Assembly: GCA_023807065.1 (NCBI GenBank)
Contig: JAJJLU010003677.1
Coordinates: forward strand, 1 to 39,305
Origin: Isotricha intestinalis
Lineage: Eukaryota; Ciliophora; Litostomatea; Vestibuliferida; Isotrichidae
Length of the DNA: 39,305 nucleotides
Direction: 5' to 3'
Both the position numbers and the translations under genes were made by a program. The notes beneath the pieces are model-generated. The model was not told where the DNA came from. It saw only the letters and a list, made by a program, of their open reading frames with translations, and ran no database searches. Shown one piece after another: positions 27,955 to 37,882 of this stretch (position 1 is its first letter; every line of letters starts with the position of its first letter).

Positions 27955-29253
27955 ATGAACTTTAAACAACCAGGAACAACAAATTTAAGAATTTCAAATC
28001 GAAATGTGTTTATTTTTTTGATTATGAATATAACAATTCTATTTACCTTTTATTTAATATATAATTTATTTTATTCACCATCAATTTCATTACATTTGAT
28101 TTTACATAAATATATAAACAACGAAGTTTTCATTCAAATAAATATTTTCTTTTATAAACACTTTAATAACGAATATATATTTTATTGTATCTTAATTCTT
28201 GTTTATAATTATTCAAATATTTATAAGTCTTTTATTTTATATATTATTCTTTTAATATCTAAATTTATTTCTGGTTTTTTACAATTATTATTTACTAATT
28301 ATCCTCTTTACTATAATGAAGCAATTACTTATTTATATATTGAAAATTATAATTATTCTTTCCCTTCAGAATCTTTAATATTTTTCCCAATATTTTCCCA
28401 TTTAACATGGAAAATTTTAACAAAAAAAATATCAAAAAAAAAAATGAATCAAAAAATAATTTTAATCGTTATATTAACAATATATAATATATTCATTCCA
28501 TTAAATCAATTTATATTAGGATTATTATCAATAAGTGAAATCATTTTTTCTTTATTTTTTTCATATATAATATATTATTTTCTATATTATGTTTTAAAAA
28601 TAAATTTTTCAAATAGTAATCAATTTTTCAAAATAATTCGTAGTAAGATTAGGAATATTTCAATAATTTTAATATTTTTGTTTGTATGTGAATTATTTAT
28701 ATATGAAATAACTTATAAAGAAGAAAAATTAATATTGGAAGAATTAAAAAAACAAAATAAAACAAAAGAAAAACCAAATTATTTAACATATTCAGATTAT
28801 TCATTTATAAGATCATTACCGTTTTATTCAATTTTTTTTGCTTTTTTAGGTTTTAAATATGAATTACAATATATATGTAATGATAAATATAATAATTGGG
28901 TACAATTTAATTTTGAAAATGATGAATCTAGTAATGATAATAGTTTTTCAAGTGGTTCAAGTGATTTATCATTAATGGAAAGAATATCAATAACAAAAGG
29001 AACTCAATGGAATCATACTGATAAAAAAATTTCAATAATGAGATTATTTACTTTGTTATATTTTATTTTTTTAATAATAATTCCTGGATATTTTATAAGT
29101 TGGAATAATCCATTTTTCATTATGATATTATTTAAAGAATTCATTCCTTGGTGTATTATTTCCTTTGGTGGGACATATGCTTTTAAAGTATTATTTAAAA
29201 AATTAGGATTAATCAATTTAACTTTAGAAACAATGTTAAGAGAAAGTATTTAA
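27955..29253 (+). CDS. PAP2-superfamily-like multipass membrane protein without catalytic residues
   Basis: The 432-aa protein has about eight to ten hydrophobic segments. The layout matches sphingosine-1-phosphate-phosphatase-type PAP2 enzymes: helix, then NYPLYYNEA where the Arg-Pro-Tyr-Trp motif (C1) would be, then YSFPSES (134-140) where C2 has PSxH, then PLNQFILGLLSISEI (182-196) where C3 has SRxxxGxHxxxD. Only the framework Pro, Ser and Gly remain: the C2 His is replaced (PSES, no His follows) and the C3 Arg, His and Asp are Gln, Leu and Glu. It should therefore not hydrolyse phospholipid phosphates. A loop rich in Ser/Asp/Asn (about residues 320-345) and a second block of membrane helices follow. 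The fold assignment is by eye and moderate. It is probably an ER or other endomembrane protein. Stop is TAA. Confidence 0.6.
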   Translation: MNFKQPGTTNLRISNRNVFIFLIMNITILFTFYLIYNLFYSPSISLHLILHKYINNEVFIQINIFFYKHFNNEYIFYCILILVYNYSNIYKSFILYIILLISKFISGFLQLLFTNYPLYYNEAITYLYIENYNYSFPSESLIFFPIFSHLTWKILTKKISKKKMNQKIILIVILTIYNIFIPLNQFILGLLSISEIIFSLFFSYIIYYFLYYVLKINFSNSNQFFKIIRSKIRNISIILIFLFVCELFIYEITYKEEKLILEELKKQNKTKEKPNYLTYSDYSFIRSLPFYSIFFAFLGFKYELQYICNDKYNNWVQFNFENDESSNDNSFSSGSSDLSLMERISITKGTQWNHTDKKISIMRLFTLLYFIFLIIIPGYFISWNNPFFIMILFKEFIPWCIISFGGTYAFKVLFKKLGLINLTLETMLRESI

Positions 29254-29742
29254 TTATAATAAGTATCAATTACTTTATTTAAATTTATTTAAATTATTAT
29301 AAATCAAAATTTAATATATTTCAAATATCATTAGAAAACAAATAAAATAATCTTAAAAATTCTTTTAATTGAGTGAAAATCTTTCTAGAATTCCTTTATT
29401 AGAAACAAATTGTCTAAAAAAAATAAATAAAATATTTTAAAATTGGAAAAAAACATATTCATTTCAATAAAAAACAATAGAAAAATAATAAATTTAATTT
29501 TTTTGGAAATATATGAAATAGATGTTCAATAATAACACCCTAAAAAATAAAAAAGGTTAAGTAAAAATAAAAAATATTCCTTATACAAATAAAAAATAAT
29601 AATTTTGCAAAACAAAATTCATATTCATCTTGATTTTTATTACATTTCATTAAACAAATTGTAAGAATCCTCTTTTTTTAAAGGAGATTTAAATTGAATA
29701 GGATAATCAAAAACAAGAAATTCAGTATAAAAGGGTTAAATA
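29254..29742. other. Intergenic, A+T-rich
   Basis: Follows the 3' end of the PAP2-like gene. No supported ORF, RNA or repeat. Confidence 0.4.
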
Positions 29743-30030
29743 ATGAAAAATAATATAAATAATTATGAAGATTCTTATATTCAAAAAAAATCAAACAACT
29801 CCATAAATTAATGAGTTTAAAACTAAATGAAAGATTTTGAACATTGTTAAAAATCACAATATAATGAAAATAAACTAATTAATATATTAATATTATTTAA
29901 GAGAAATTGAAAATTATCAAAAAAAAAATAAAGAATTTGAAGAATATTTTAGTTTAATAAAAAATTTGTTTGTTTCTTATGATTTTGAAATTATATAGTC
30001 GTTAATATTCTCAATAAAATTGAGATTGTA
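29743..30030 (+). pseudogene. Possible decayed coding relic
   Basis: It starts at an ATG (MKNNINNYEDSYIQKK) and after stops and frame changes includes a 33-codon open stretch (ENYQKKNKEFEEYFSLIKN, then LFVSYDFEII) that ends at TAG and continues readable. The pattern equals that of the other relics; it is short and weakly supported. Confidence 0.3.
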
Positions 30031-30148
30031 TTATTTTGAAATATATGAATAAATTAATAAAACGCTGTATATCATTATTCAAAAAACAATAATTAAAAAT
30101 TCAATTGAATTTAAAAAAAATTTGTAAACAAAAAACTTTTAAAATTAT

Positions 30149-30502
30149 TTAATAGTGTGGGCAACTACATTTTCCTCCTTTTTCTCTAAATATTTTACAT
30201 CTATCCATACAATCTAAAAAAGGAGTTACTCTTTTAACTTTAAGACCAAATTGCTCGAAACATTTAATCATTTCTTCTTTTTTATCTGCATTAAATCCAT
30301 ATTCTGTAAATTTATTCCTGAATATAAATTCTCTATTAGAATCATGATAAGTTCTTAACTCTTCTACTTTTTCGTCAAGATTTATACTTATTTTTGAAAG
30401 ACAATCTTTTAATTTTTCTTCATCATAATTTGTTTCCCTGATTCTTGGTACACAAAATATTAAAGATACTATTATTAATATTAAAAAAAGAGATTTTGAC
30501 AT
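30149..30502 (-). CDS. Small secreted Cys-containing protein
   Basis: The 117-aa protein has a clear signal peptide (SLFLILIIVSLIFC) and a mature part of about 100 residues with six cysteines, four of them clustered near the C-terminus (LDCMDRCK and GKCSCPHY). The mature domain is otherwise charged and probably helical. I recognise no family. Small size, signal peptide and paired Cys suggest a soluble, disulfide-bonded lumenal or secreted protein. It is head to head with the thioredoxin-like gene, 105 bp apart; a shared promoter with a redox protein is suggestive but not evidence of joint function. Stop is TAA. Confidence 0.75.
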   Translation of the reverse strand: MSKSLFLILIIVSLIFCVPRIRETNYDEEKLKDCLSKISINLDEKVEELRTYHDSNREFIFRNKFTEYGFNADKKEEMIKCFEQFGLKVKRVTPFLDCMDRCKIFREKGGKCSCPHY

Positions 30503-30607
30503 TAATTATTTATTATTAAATTTTTATTTGGAAAAAAGTAAAAAGGTTTTAATCATTTTAAATAAATAATTTATTTAATAATTGTTTTCAAAAAAATTAA
30601 TAAATTA
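30503..30607. promoter_or_regulatory. Shared bidirectional promoter region
   Basis: It is the 105-bp gap between the divergent starts of the small secreted protein and the thioredoxin-like gene and is nearly pure A+T. No specific element was recognised. Confidence 0.5.
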
Positions 30608-32122
30608 ATGAAGAAAAAAAAAAATTTTTTTATTTTTTCCACTATTACAAGTTCAATTTCTTATCTTATTTATAAAAAAATAAAAGAGCAAAATAAAGAA
30701 AAAAAAATTATACTTTTTAATTCTTATGAAACATATCAACAATTAAATAAAAATTTATTGTTAAATGAAATAAGTCTAATCAAAAAATTTTCTTTTAACA
30801 AAAATAAATGTAATCAAATTCAATTATTTAATAATGGGAAATCATTAGTAATAAAGAAAAAGAATAATAATATATCAATAGATGATTATCTGAAAATCAA
30901 TAATTTTTTTAATAATAAAACAATTAATTCTTTAAGTGAATTAAGAGAAGAATTTGAATGGTTAAAATGTCCAAAAAATAAAATTATAATATTAACACCA
31001 GAAATGTTAAATAAAAAAAATATAAGAACTTTTTCAAAACTCAGAAACTTTTATACCAAATTTTTAATAATTAATAATAAAGAATTAATAAATTACTTAA
31101 ACTTAAAAACAGATAAAGTTTATATGTATTATCCTCCATATCTTCCTTATGTTTATGGTAATCCACAATTAGAAAGAAAAAATATTTTAAAAGAGTTTCA
31201 AAAAAATCCTTTGTCACTTATTTTAAAAGAATCAATCATGAGAGAAGAATATTCAATCAATGAAAAAAATTCATTTGATTTAATTGGGAATCAGGTTTTT
31301 AAATTAGGAGAAATAAATGAAGAAAATATAAAAGAAAACCTAAAGAAAAACGGAAATCATTTATTTATTCATATAAAGAATTGGAACGATTTAAATAATG
31401 AGCAATTAAATAATCTTTTAAAATATAAGGGAAATTCTTTTTCAAGTGTGAATTTAACTGATTCTAAAGAATTTTCCAAAGAATTAAATTTATTTAAATA
31501 TAATCAAACTTATGATAATTTAATTCAAGCTTTTATTATAGTTAAAAATGATAATAAAGAAAAAATATATGATATTTCTTATCCAAATATGCTGGAAAAT
31601 TTAGATAAATATTATAAAAATGATTTAAAAGAATTTGATAAATCTAAAAATATTAAAATCAAAATGCCTTCTTTTGTTGAAGAAATATCATCAAATGAAT
31701 TTATTAAAAAAGTGAAAAATGATAGTTCTTTTTCTGAAATAATTTTAAATATATATAAATATAATTGTCCTCCTTGTTTTATATATGGAAAAACATTTGA
31801 TCATTTATCTCAAAAATTAAACTTTCATAAAATCAATTCAATTAAATTATTTAAAATAAACATTGATGAAAATGATATTCCATTAATTGGAGAATTTAAT
31901 TCTGCACCAACTTTTATTCATATTTCTAAAACATCTAATAATTTAAAATTTAAAGAAATTACTCCATTAAATATTAAATCTTTTATTTTAAAATTAAAAT
32001 CTGTATCTTCAATAAATTTATCAAAAATTAATTACAATCAAAACTTTATGTATGGATATAATATTTTCAAAAATCAAGAATTTCTAAGAAAAGATTATAA
32101 CCCAGATATTGATTTATTATAA
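30608..32122 (+). CDS. Membrane-anchored thioredoxin-like protein (CPPC)
   Basis: The 504-aa protein has a basic N-terminus and one hydrophobic segment (about residues 7-22, FFIFSTITSSISYLIY), either a signal anchor or a mitochondrial targeting/anchor sequence. The C-terminal part (about 365-470) is thioredoxin-like: IYKYNCPPCFIYG with redox motif C387-P-P-C390, then LFKINIDEN, then SAPTF with the cis-Pro at 434. The usual Trp before the first Cys is Asn. The middle 330 residues have no recognised domain, though stretches such as NHLFIHIKNWNDL could form further degenerate thioredoxin folds. A thiol-disulfide role at a membrane is likely; the substrate is unknown. Stop is TAA. Confidence 0.75.
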   Translation: MKKKKNFFIFSTITSSISYLIYKKIKEQNKEKKIILFNSYETYQQLNKNLLLNEISLIKKFSFNKNKCNQIQLFNNGKSLVIKKKNNNISIDDYLKINNFFNNKTINSLSELREEFEWLKCPKNKIIILTPEMLNKKNIRTFSKLRNFYTKFLIINNKELINYLNLKTDKVYMYYPPYLPYVYGNPQLERKNILKEFQKNPLSLILKESIMREEYSINEKNSFDLIGNQVFKLGEINEENIKENLKKNGNHLFIHIKNWNDLNNEQLNNLLKYKGNSFSSVNLTDSKEFSKELNLFKYNQTYDNLIQAFIIVKNDNKEKIYDISYPNMLENLDKYYKNDLKEFDKSKNIKIKMPSFVEEISSNEFIKKVKNDSSFSEIILNIYKYNCPPCFIYGKTFDHLSQKLNFHKINSIKLFKINIDENDIPLIGEFNSAPTFIHISKTSNNLKFKEITPLNIKSFILKLKSVSSINLSKINYNQNFMYGYNIFKNQEFLRKDYNPDIDLL

Positions 32123-32622
32123 GTAAATTAAAAAATAACTCATATGTTAATTTGATTAAAATAGAAAGTTTTTCCAAAGTAAAAAAAATATGAAAAGTGA
32201 TTAGGATTCAATAGTGTATATAATATATTACAATATTATAAAATAATTATTTAAGAAAATATTAGTATAAAAAAATAAATGTAAATGACTCTTACATATA
32301 TTTTATAAAAAAACTAAATTAAAAAAATATGAAAAAATTATAAAAATATAATTTAATAAAACAAGTTTGAAATAACATAATGTAAATTCCTTTTTTAAAT
32401 TTATTAAAATTGTTGAAACAAACAATAAAATCTCTAAATTTCAATTTTTTATTTTTTTTTATTTTTTTGATAATTAATTTTTTTTTGTAAAAAAATAAAT
32501 AAATTTTAATAATTCAATAAACTCCTAATATCAAAAAAATCCACATTTCATAAATTAGTTTTATTTATTTAATTATTTTGTAAATATTAAATAAACTTTT
32601 AATATTATTAAATTAAATAAAA
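32123..32622. other. Intergenic, A+T-rich
   Basis: Gap between two plus-strand genes with long A and T runs. No supported ORF or RNA. Confidence 0.45.
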
Positions 32623-33396
32623 ATGAATTTTCAAAATTCAATTGATGAAGATGAAAATAGTAATAATATAAATTATCCTATTTCAAATTTTATAAATTCA
32701 ATTAATTTAAACAACCTTAATGATTATTATGATATTGAAACTTCAATTTTCAAAAAAAAATGTGAAAAATTAAACTTAAAATTTTATTATGAAAGTGAAG
32801 CCCTTTCTTCACAAAAAGAAATTCCTTATCCATATAATAAATTATTTATAATTCTTTTTAAAGAAATAAGTTTATATATTGAAGAAATAGAAAGATTAAA
32901 TAAACAATTAAGACAAAAAAATAAAAATGAAAAATATTACCAAGAAAAATTATCTGAATATTTACTAAAAGAAAAAGAAGTTATGTTAAACAAACAAAAA
33001 TTAAAAAATGCACAAAAAACAAATAAAATTTTAGAAAAAAAAGAACTAAAATTAAGAGGAGAAATAGAAAAATTACAACATAAAATAAATATAAATAATA
33101 ATATAAATATTTCAAATTCAATAGTAAATTCATCTTTCATTGGAGGTTCAACAACTCTTTCAACAAATGTAAATACAAAAAATTATAAGAAGAAAAATAG
33201 TAATAATTTTAGAAATTCTCATTCAATTGATAATAAAAATAATTATGAATATAAAAAAGAAATTACAAATAATTTAACGAACAATGAAAATATAAAAGAA
33301 TTATATGAAAGATGTATTAATGAATATGAAAATGAATTAGAATATTTAAATTATTTTCAAAAGATTTTAGAAGAAAAGAAAAAAGATATAAAATAA
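32623..33396 (+). CDS. Small coiled-coil protein
   Basis: The 257-aa protein has an Asn-rich N-terminus, a coiled coil at about residues 75-155 (EIERLNKQLRQKNK, LKLRGEIEKLQHKI), an Asn/Ser spacer and a second helix at the end (LYERCINEYENELEYLNYFQK). No membrane segment or recognised family. Its 3' end faces that of the REEP-like gene, 110 bp away. The function is unknown; a structural role fits the composition. Confidence 0.75.
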   Translation: MNFQNSIDEDENSNNINYPISNFINSINLNNLNDYYDIETSIFKKKCEKLNLKFYYESEALSSQKEIPYPYNKLFIILFKEISLYIEEIERLNKQLRQKNKNEKYYQEKLSEYLLKEKEVMLNKQKLKNAQKTNKILEKKELKLRGEIEKLQHKININNNINISNSIVNSSFIGGSTTLSTNVNTKNYKKKNSNNFRNSHSIDNKNNYEYKKEITNNLTNNENIKELYERCINEYENELEYLNYFQKILEEKKKDIK

Positions 33397-33506
33397 AAAT
33401 ATTATATAAATATTAAGACTATTTTTTTCTATTTTTTTTCAAAAAAAAGAAATTCAAACTTTTTAAATTAACAAAAGAAAGAAAAATACTTAAATAATTA
33501 TCTAAT

Positions 33507-33932
33507 TTATGATTCATCATCATCAGGTGAAAGTGCAGTACTTGTAGAAGGAATTTTATTTTTTTCAGAAGTTTCTTTATTATCAGAATCACCAGTAACA
33601 TTAATACCCATTTTACTTACAGAGAAATCAACTCCTTTTTTAATTAATTGAGGAGCTTGATTATATATTAACAAAGTTCCTCCTAAAATAGGTAAAACAA
33701 CAAAAATTTTAGCAAATAAAAAAATTAAAAGTAAAATTTTTCTAAAAGTTCCTTCACCATCATTTGGTGTAAATGATTTTAATGTTAAATAAAATATCCA
33801 TGTGAAACATACTCTTGTGTAATCTTTTGAATCTGGTGTTTTTTTCTGACGAAATTGCCCTACTAAACCTAAAGTATCTAATGTTATTAATGTTGTTAAA
33901 AGTAAATCAATAAATCCAAATAATAAAGACAT
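33507..33932 (-). CDS. REEP/Yop1 (TB2/DP1/HVA22)-like membrane protein
   Basis: The 141-aa protein has an N-terminal hydrophobic segment (LLFGFIDLLLTTLITL), then CFTWIFYLTLKSF, then ILLLIFLFAKIFVVLPILGGTLLIYNQ, followed by an amphipathic stretch and an acidic Ser/Thr-rich tail ending DDDES. The pattern W..Y........K.....LP...G...IY is that of the TB2/DP1/HVA22 domain, whose hairpins shape tubular ER. It is shorter than typical REEPs and the family call is by eye. Stop is TAA. Confidence 0.6.
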   Translation of the reverse strand: MSLLFGFIDLLLTTLITLDTLGLVGQFRQKKTPDSKDYTRVCFTWIFYLTLKSFTPNDGEGTFRKILLLIFLFAKIFVVLPILGGTLLIYNQAPQLIKKGVDFSVSKMGINVTGDSDNKETSEKNKIPSTSTALSPDDDES

Positions 33933-34317
33933 TTTTTTCTTTAAAAATGTTTATTTTTTTAATTTTTTTTTAAGATTTATGATTGAAATTAACTTTTTTA
34001 TTGAAGTGATTTTTTAAAAATGAACAATAATTAATTTTTAAAAAGAAATAAATATTCATGATAAAAATAAAATTTTGAAGTAAATAAACAATAAAATAAA
34101 AATATCTTTTTTAATAACATTAGGTTTAGAAGATATAATATTTTTTTTTGAAGAAAAGAATATTACTTTTAATTATTTAATACTTATATCAAAAAAAATA
34201 TGAGAAATAAAAGAATATCAACTTGAAATGTAATAAAGAGATATAATTGTTTATTTTTTAAAAGTACATTATTTATTTTTATTATATAAATCTTTATATC
34301 ATATAATTCTATTAATG
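33933..34317. other. Intergenic, promoter side of the REEP-like gene
   Basis: A+T-rich, with an A-rich leader next to the REEP-like ATG. Nothing recognised. Confidence 0.4.
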
Positions 34318-34757
34318 ATAACATATTTTTTTTTGAGAAAAAATTTTGATGTAAATTTATAAAAAGAAAATGAGGAAAATAATTTTAGAGTTTTTAAAAA
34401 TGATAATAATATTTCAACAATATTTGAAACAAAAATAAAGGAAGAAAAAAAACATACTAAATCTTTTAAAAGTCAAAAAGACCAAAATCATAATATAATA
34501 TTTAATTATAATCCTCAAAACAAAAATAATACTAATATTAACGATGAAAGTCTACAAAATGGTTTAAATAAACTATTTTTGAAAGTAAACAATTTTCACA
34601 ATTAAAAATTGACTTATATAAATTCTAACCATTAGAAAAAATATTTTAATAATATTATTAATTTAAATAAAAATGAAAATAAAGAAATTAATTTCAGAAA
34701 TTTTTGAAAATGAAAAACAGATGAAATAAACTCTTATAAATTTGAATTTTTTTTTCA
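34318..34757 (+). pseudogene. Decayed coding relic, Asn/Lys-rich
   Basis: One plus-strand frame of about 146 codons contains only TAA (two), TAG (one) and TGA (two), including an 80-codon stretch without any stop (NDNNISTIFETKIKEEKKH, SQKDQNHNIIFNYNPQNKNN). Chance at this composition would give about 15 stops. It lacks a convincing start. It ends 170 bp before the spastin-like gene and is in the same orientation, but no GT..AG pair joins them. It is either a relic of a separate gene or unrecognised exons. Confidence 0.45.
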
Positions 34758-34928
34758 ATTTATTCTCTTTGTCTTTGAATTTTCCAATTGGAATTTTACT
34801 GTTTTTAATTGTTTTGATAATTTATTATTTTTATTTAATATAAAAAAGAATTATTAATATTATATTTTATTATTTTAAATTGTGATTAAGTTTATAAATT
34901 TTGTATATATTTTTAATAATAGGATTAA

Positions 34929-36863
34929 ATGGTGGATGATGGAGATAAAAAGTATATGGAAAAAGTCAATGACCTTTTAAATTATTATACTGATGATATA
35001 AAAGAAGAAGATATTGAAAAAGAAATTGATTATATTATTAAACATGATATAAGTGATGTGTCAAGTGATGAATCAAGTAGTTCTGAAGAAGATTCAAATA
35101 GTTCTGATGAAGAATATGAAAAATGGAAAAAGAAAAGAAAACATAAAAAAAAGAAAAAGAAAGGAAAAAAGAAAAAAAAGAAAAAAAAGAAAAAAGAAGA
35201 AGAAGAAGAAGAAGAAGATGAAGATGAAGAGGATGATGAAGAGGAAGAAAGAAAAAAAAAACAAAAAAAAAAAAAGAAAGAAAATTTAGAGGATAAAAAC
35301 CAAGTAATTGATATAAATAAAATAATCTCAAAAAACGATGATGAAATAAAAAATATAGATAAATTAAATATTAACAAAGATATAAATCAAAAACCAATTT
35401 CTCAAAGTGTTATTCCTGGAATAAATGAAAATATGTTTTTAAACATAAATGAACATAACAAACAAAATGATGATATTTTAGATTATTACAAAAAAAAAAA
35501 TAATCAAATTGAAGAAGAAAAACCAAATAGAATAATTCCACAAAATATTTATGAAAAAATTGATAAAAAAGATTTAAGAACAGTAATTGTATGTTTACAA
35601 AAATGTAATGAAAAATATGAAGAAGCATTAAAATTAATTGAAAATTCATTATATATTCAAGCTCTTAATATTTTAGTTGAATCAAGAAATTCATATTTAA
35701 AACTAAAAAATGCAATACAAAAAAGACCAGAAGCTTATCCTAAAGAATTTCAACAAATTATGACAATCAAAATAGGAGAAAAAGTATCAAAAATAAATTC
35801 TTCAATTTCAAAAGTTTCACCATTAGCATCAAATCAAAAAGCACTTTTATATAATCAAACGAATAATAATAAAATAAATAATCAAAAAATAAATAATATA
35901 AATAAAGATAATTTACCAAATGTAAATAACAAAATAAATCAAAATATAAATAATAAAAAAGAGAAAAGTATTCATGATAAAGAAGAAGAAGAAATGGATA
36001 TAAAAATATCATCAGAAATAATGTCATCTAGTCCAGGAGTGAAATTTTCAGATATAATAGGAATGGAAGATTTAAAGCAAATGGTAAATGAAATAATAAT
36101 AATACCAACTATTCGTCCAGATTTATTTAAAGGAGTATTAAAACCTCAAAGAGGAATATTATTATTTGGTCCTCCTGGAACAGGTAAAACATTGATTGCA
36201 AAGGCAATAGCTTCAGAATGTTCTTCTACTTTTTTTAATATTAGTGCTTCTTCCTTAACTTCAAAATGGGTTGGAGAAAGTGAAAAAACTGTAAGATCAT
36301 TATTTAAATTAGCTTATCAAAAAGCTCCTTCTATTATATTTATTGATGAAATTGATTCTATTTTAAGTAAAAGAAGTGAAAATGATAATGATGCTGCTAA
36401 AAGATTAAAAACTGAATTTTTAATTCAATTTGATGGTCTTGGATCTAATTCAGATGCTAAATTATTAGTTATTGCTGCTACTAATCGTCCTATGGATCTA
36501 GATGATGCTTTGTTAAGAAGATTACCTAAAAGAGTTTATTGTCATCCTTTAGATGAAAATGGAAGATTTGAATTTATAAAAAAACTAATTAATTTGGTTG
36601 ATAATAATTTGACTGATGATGAAATTAAAATTATTGCTAAAGAAACTAATGGTTATTCTAATGGAGATTTACATGAATTATGTAGGGAATGTGCTTATGA
36701 ACCAGTTAGGGAATTAACTGGAGAAGAAATTTTAAAGATTCAAAAGTTTAGGAATGTTACTTTTCAAGATATGAAAAAAGCTCTCTTGAAAATTAGAGGT
36801 ACACTTAGTCCTAAAGTTATTAAAGAAATGGAGAATTGGAATAATCAATTTGGAGGAATTTAA
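34929..36863 (+). CDS. Spastin/fidgetin-class microtubule-severing AAA ATPase
   Basis: The 644-aa protein has an acidic/Ser N-terminus, a run of Lys then Glu/Asp (about residues 60-118), a helical MIT-like domain at about 210-270 (CNEKYEEALKLIEN, LVESRNSYLKLKNA), a linker, and one AAA domain at about 365-630. Walker A is GPPGTGKT (414-421), Walker B IIFIDEID with Glu474, pore-loop KWVGESEK, sensor IAATNRP, and the second-region LRRLPKRVY that marks the meiotic clade (spastin, katanin, fidgetin). A C-terminal helix NWNNQFGGI is in the usual place. MIT plus the RR.PKRVY sequence favours spastin over katanin. All catalytic residues are present. It should sever or remodel microtubules, or act at membranes through the MIT domain. 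The long Lys/Glu tract is likely a tubulin- or nucleic-acid-interacting low-complexity insert. Stop is TAA. Confidence 0.9.
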   Translation: MVDDGDKKYMEKVNDLLNYYTDDIKEEDIEKEIDYIIKHDISDVSSDESSSSEEDSNSSDEEYEKWKKKRKHKKKKKKGKKKKKKKKKKEEEEEEEDEDEEDDEEEERKKKQKKKKKENLEDKNQVIDINKIISKNDDEIKNIDKLNINKDINQKPISQSVIPGINENMFLNINEHNKQNDDILDYYKKKNNQIEEEKPNRIIPQNIYEKIDKKDLRTVIVCLQKCNEKYEEALKLIENSLYIQALNILVESRNSYLKLKNAIQKRPEAYPKEFQQIMTIKIGEKVSKINSSISKVSPLASNQKALLYNQTNNNKINNQKINNINKDNLPNVNNKINQNINNKKEKSIHDKEEEEMDIKISSEIMSSSPGVKFSDIIGMEDLKQMVNEIIIIPTIRPDLFKGVLKPQRGILLFGPPGTGKTLIAKAIASECSSTFFNISASSLTSKWVGESEKTVRSLFKLAYQKAPSIIFIDEIDSILSKRSENDNDAAKRLKTEFLIQFDGLGSNSDAKLLVIAATNRPMDLDDALLRRLPKRVYCHPLDENGRFEFIKKLINLVDNNLTDDEIKIIAKETNGYSNGDLHELCRECAYEPVRELTGEEILKIQKFRNVTFQDMKKALLKIRGTLSPKVIKEMENWNNQFGGI

Positions 36864-37882
36864 AATTTAATATTTTTAGATAGAAAATTTTTATTTTATT
36901 TCTTGAATGGTAAATAAAATGATATACATTAAAATATATTAATTTGATAAAGCTTTTTTTTTCCTTTTATTTAATCTAAATTTTTTTCTTCTTTTTTGGT
37001 TTTTTTTGTATGAAGTGATTTGTTTTTTTGATTAAAATAATTTAAAGTTTTGTTATTCAATATTATTATTCTTTAATTTAAATGTTTTAATTTTAATTTT
37101 TTTATTTTTTCCCTAAATATTTATTGTTTTGATTAAATGATGTAATAAATTCAAAAGAACAATAATATATGCGGGTTTATTTTTTTTATAAAACACCTTT
37201 TTTTTCAATCAAAGGAATTTTAACACATTGAAATTTGATCAATAAATTTAAATTAAATTTATATTTCTTTCTTATTCATTAAATAAACACAAGGAAATTT
37301 TTAGCATTTGATAATCTATTCATGCTTTTATAAATACTCAATAAAACTTCTTTACTTTTAAATTTAATTCATCGTTTCCATCAATAATATTATTAATTTT
37401 AAATTTTTAGGATTATGAAATAAAAAAATAAATGTTTTCTTAGAAGTTATTTAGTTAAAGATTTAATTAAAAATTATTAGCTAAAAAGGAGCGAGTTGAA
37501 AATTGATATTAAAACTTTATTTTAATTATTCTGTGATTTGAAATTAAAAAATAATGATAAATCATAATTATTTTGTGAATTGGAAATAATTATAAAATAT
37601 TTTATAAAAAATCATCTAATTAAATCATAAGGCCTATAATTAAAATAATTCTGAGAATAAAATACTTGGCATTATAGTAATGATTTTATTAAATTATTAT
37701 TTAATATTAATTTATACAATAAAATATATTTAACTATATTATAATTTAATGCAAATAATTTATTTTTCTTATTTAGATGTTTTACCTTTCAAATAAAGAA
37801 AAAATTTTAAATTTTAATTTGTTTTATAAAAAATAAATTATATTTAAAAGCAAATAATATATAAAAATAACTTTTTGAAAAC
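36864..37882. other. 1-kb intergenic region
   Basis: Gap between converging genes. A few mixed-composition patches (for example near 37165-37180 and 37487-37500) do not fold into a tRNA or any RNA I recognise. No ORF is supported. Confidence 0.45.

Noticed and set aside
35030..35377. Ser/Phe-rich open frames antisense to the charged tract of the AAA ATPase gene.
   Set aside because: Low-complexity shadows of GAA/AAA codons; no start context or domain.
37160..37200. gcgggtt-containing patch considered as a tRNA remnant.
   Set aside because: No acceptor or anticodon stem pairing found.
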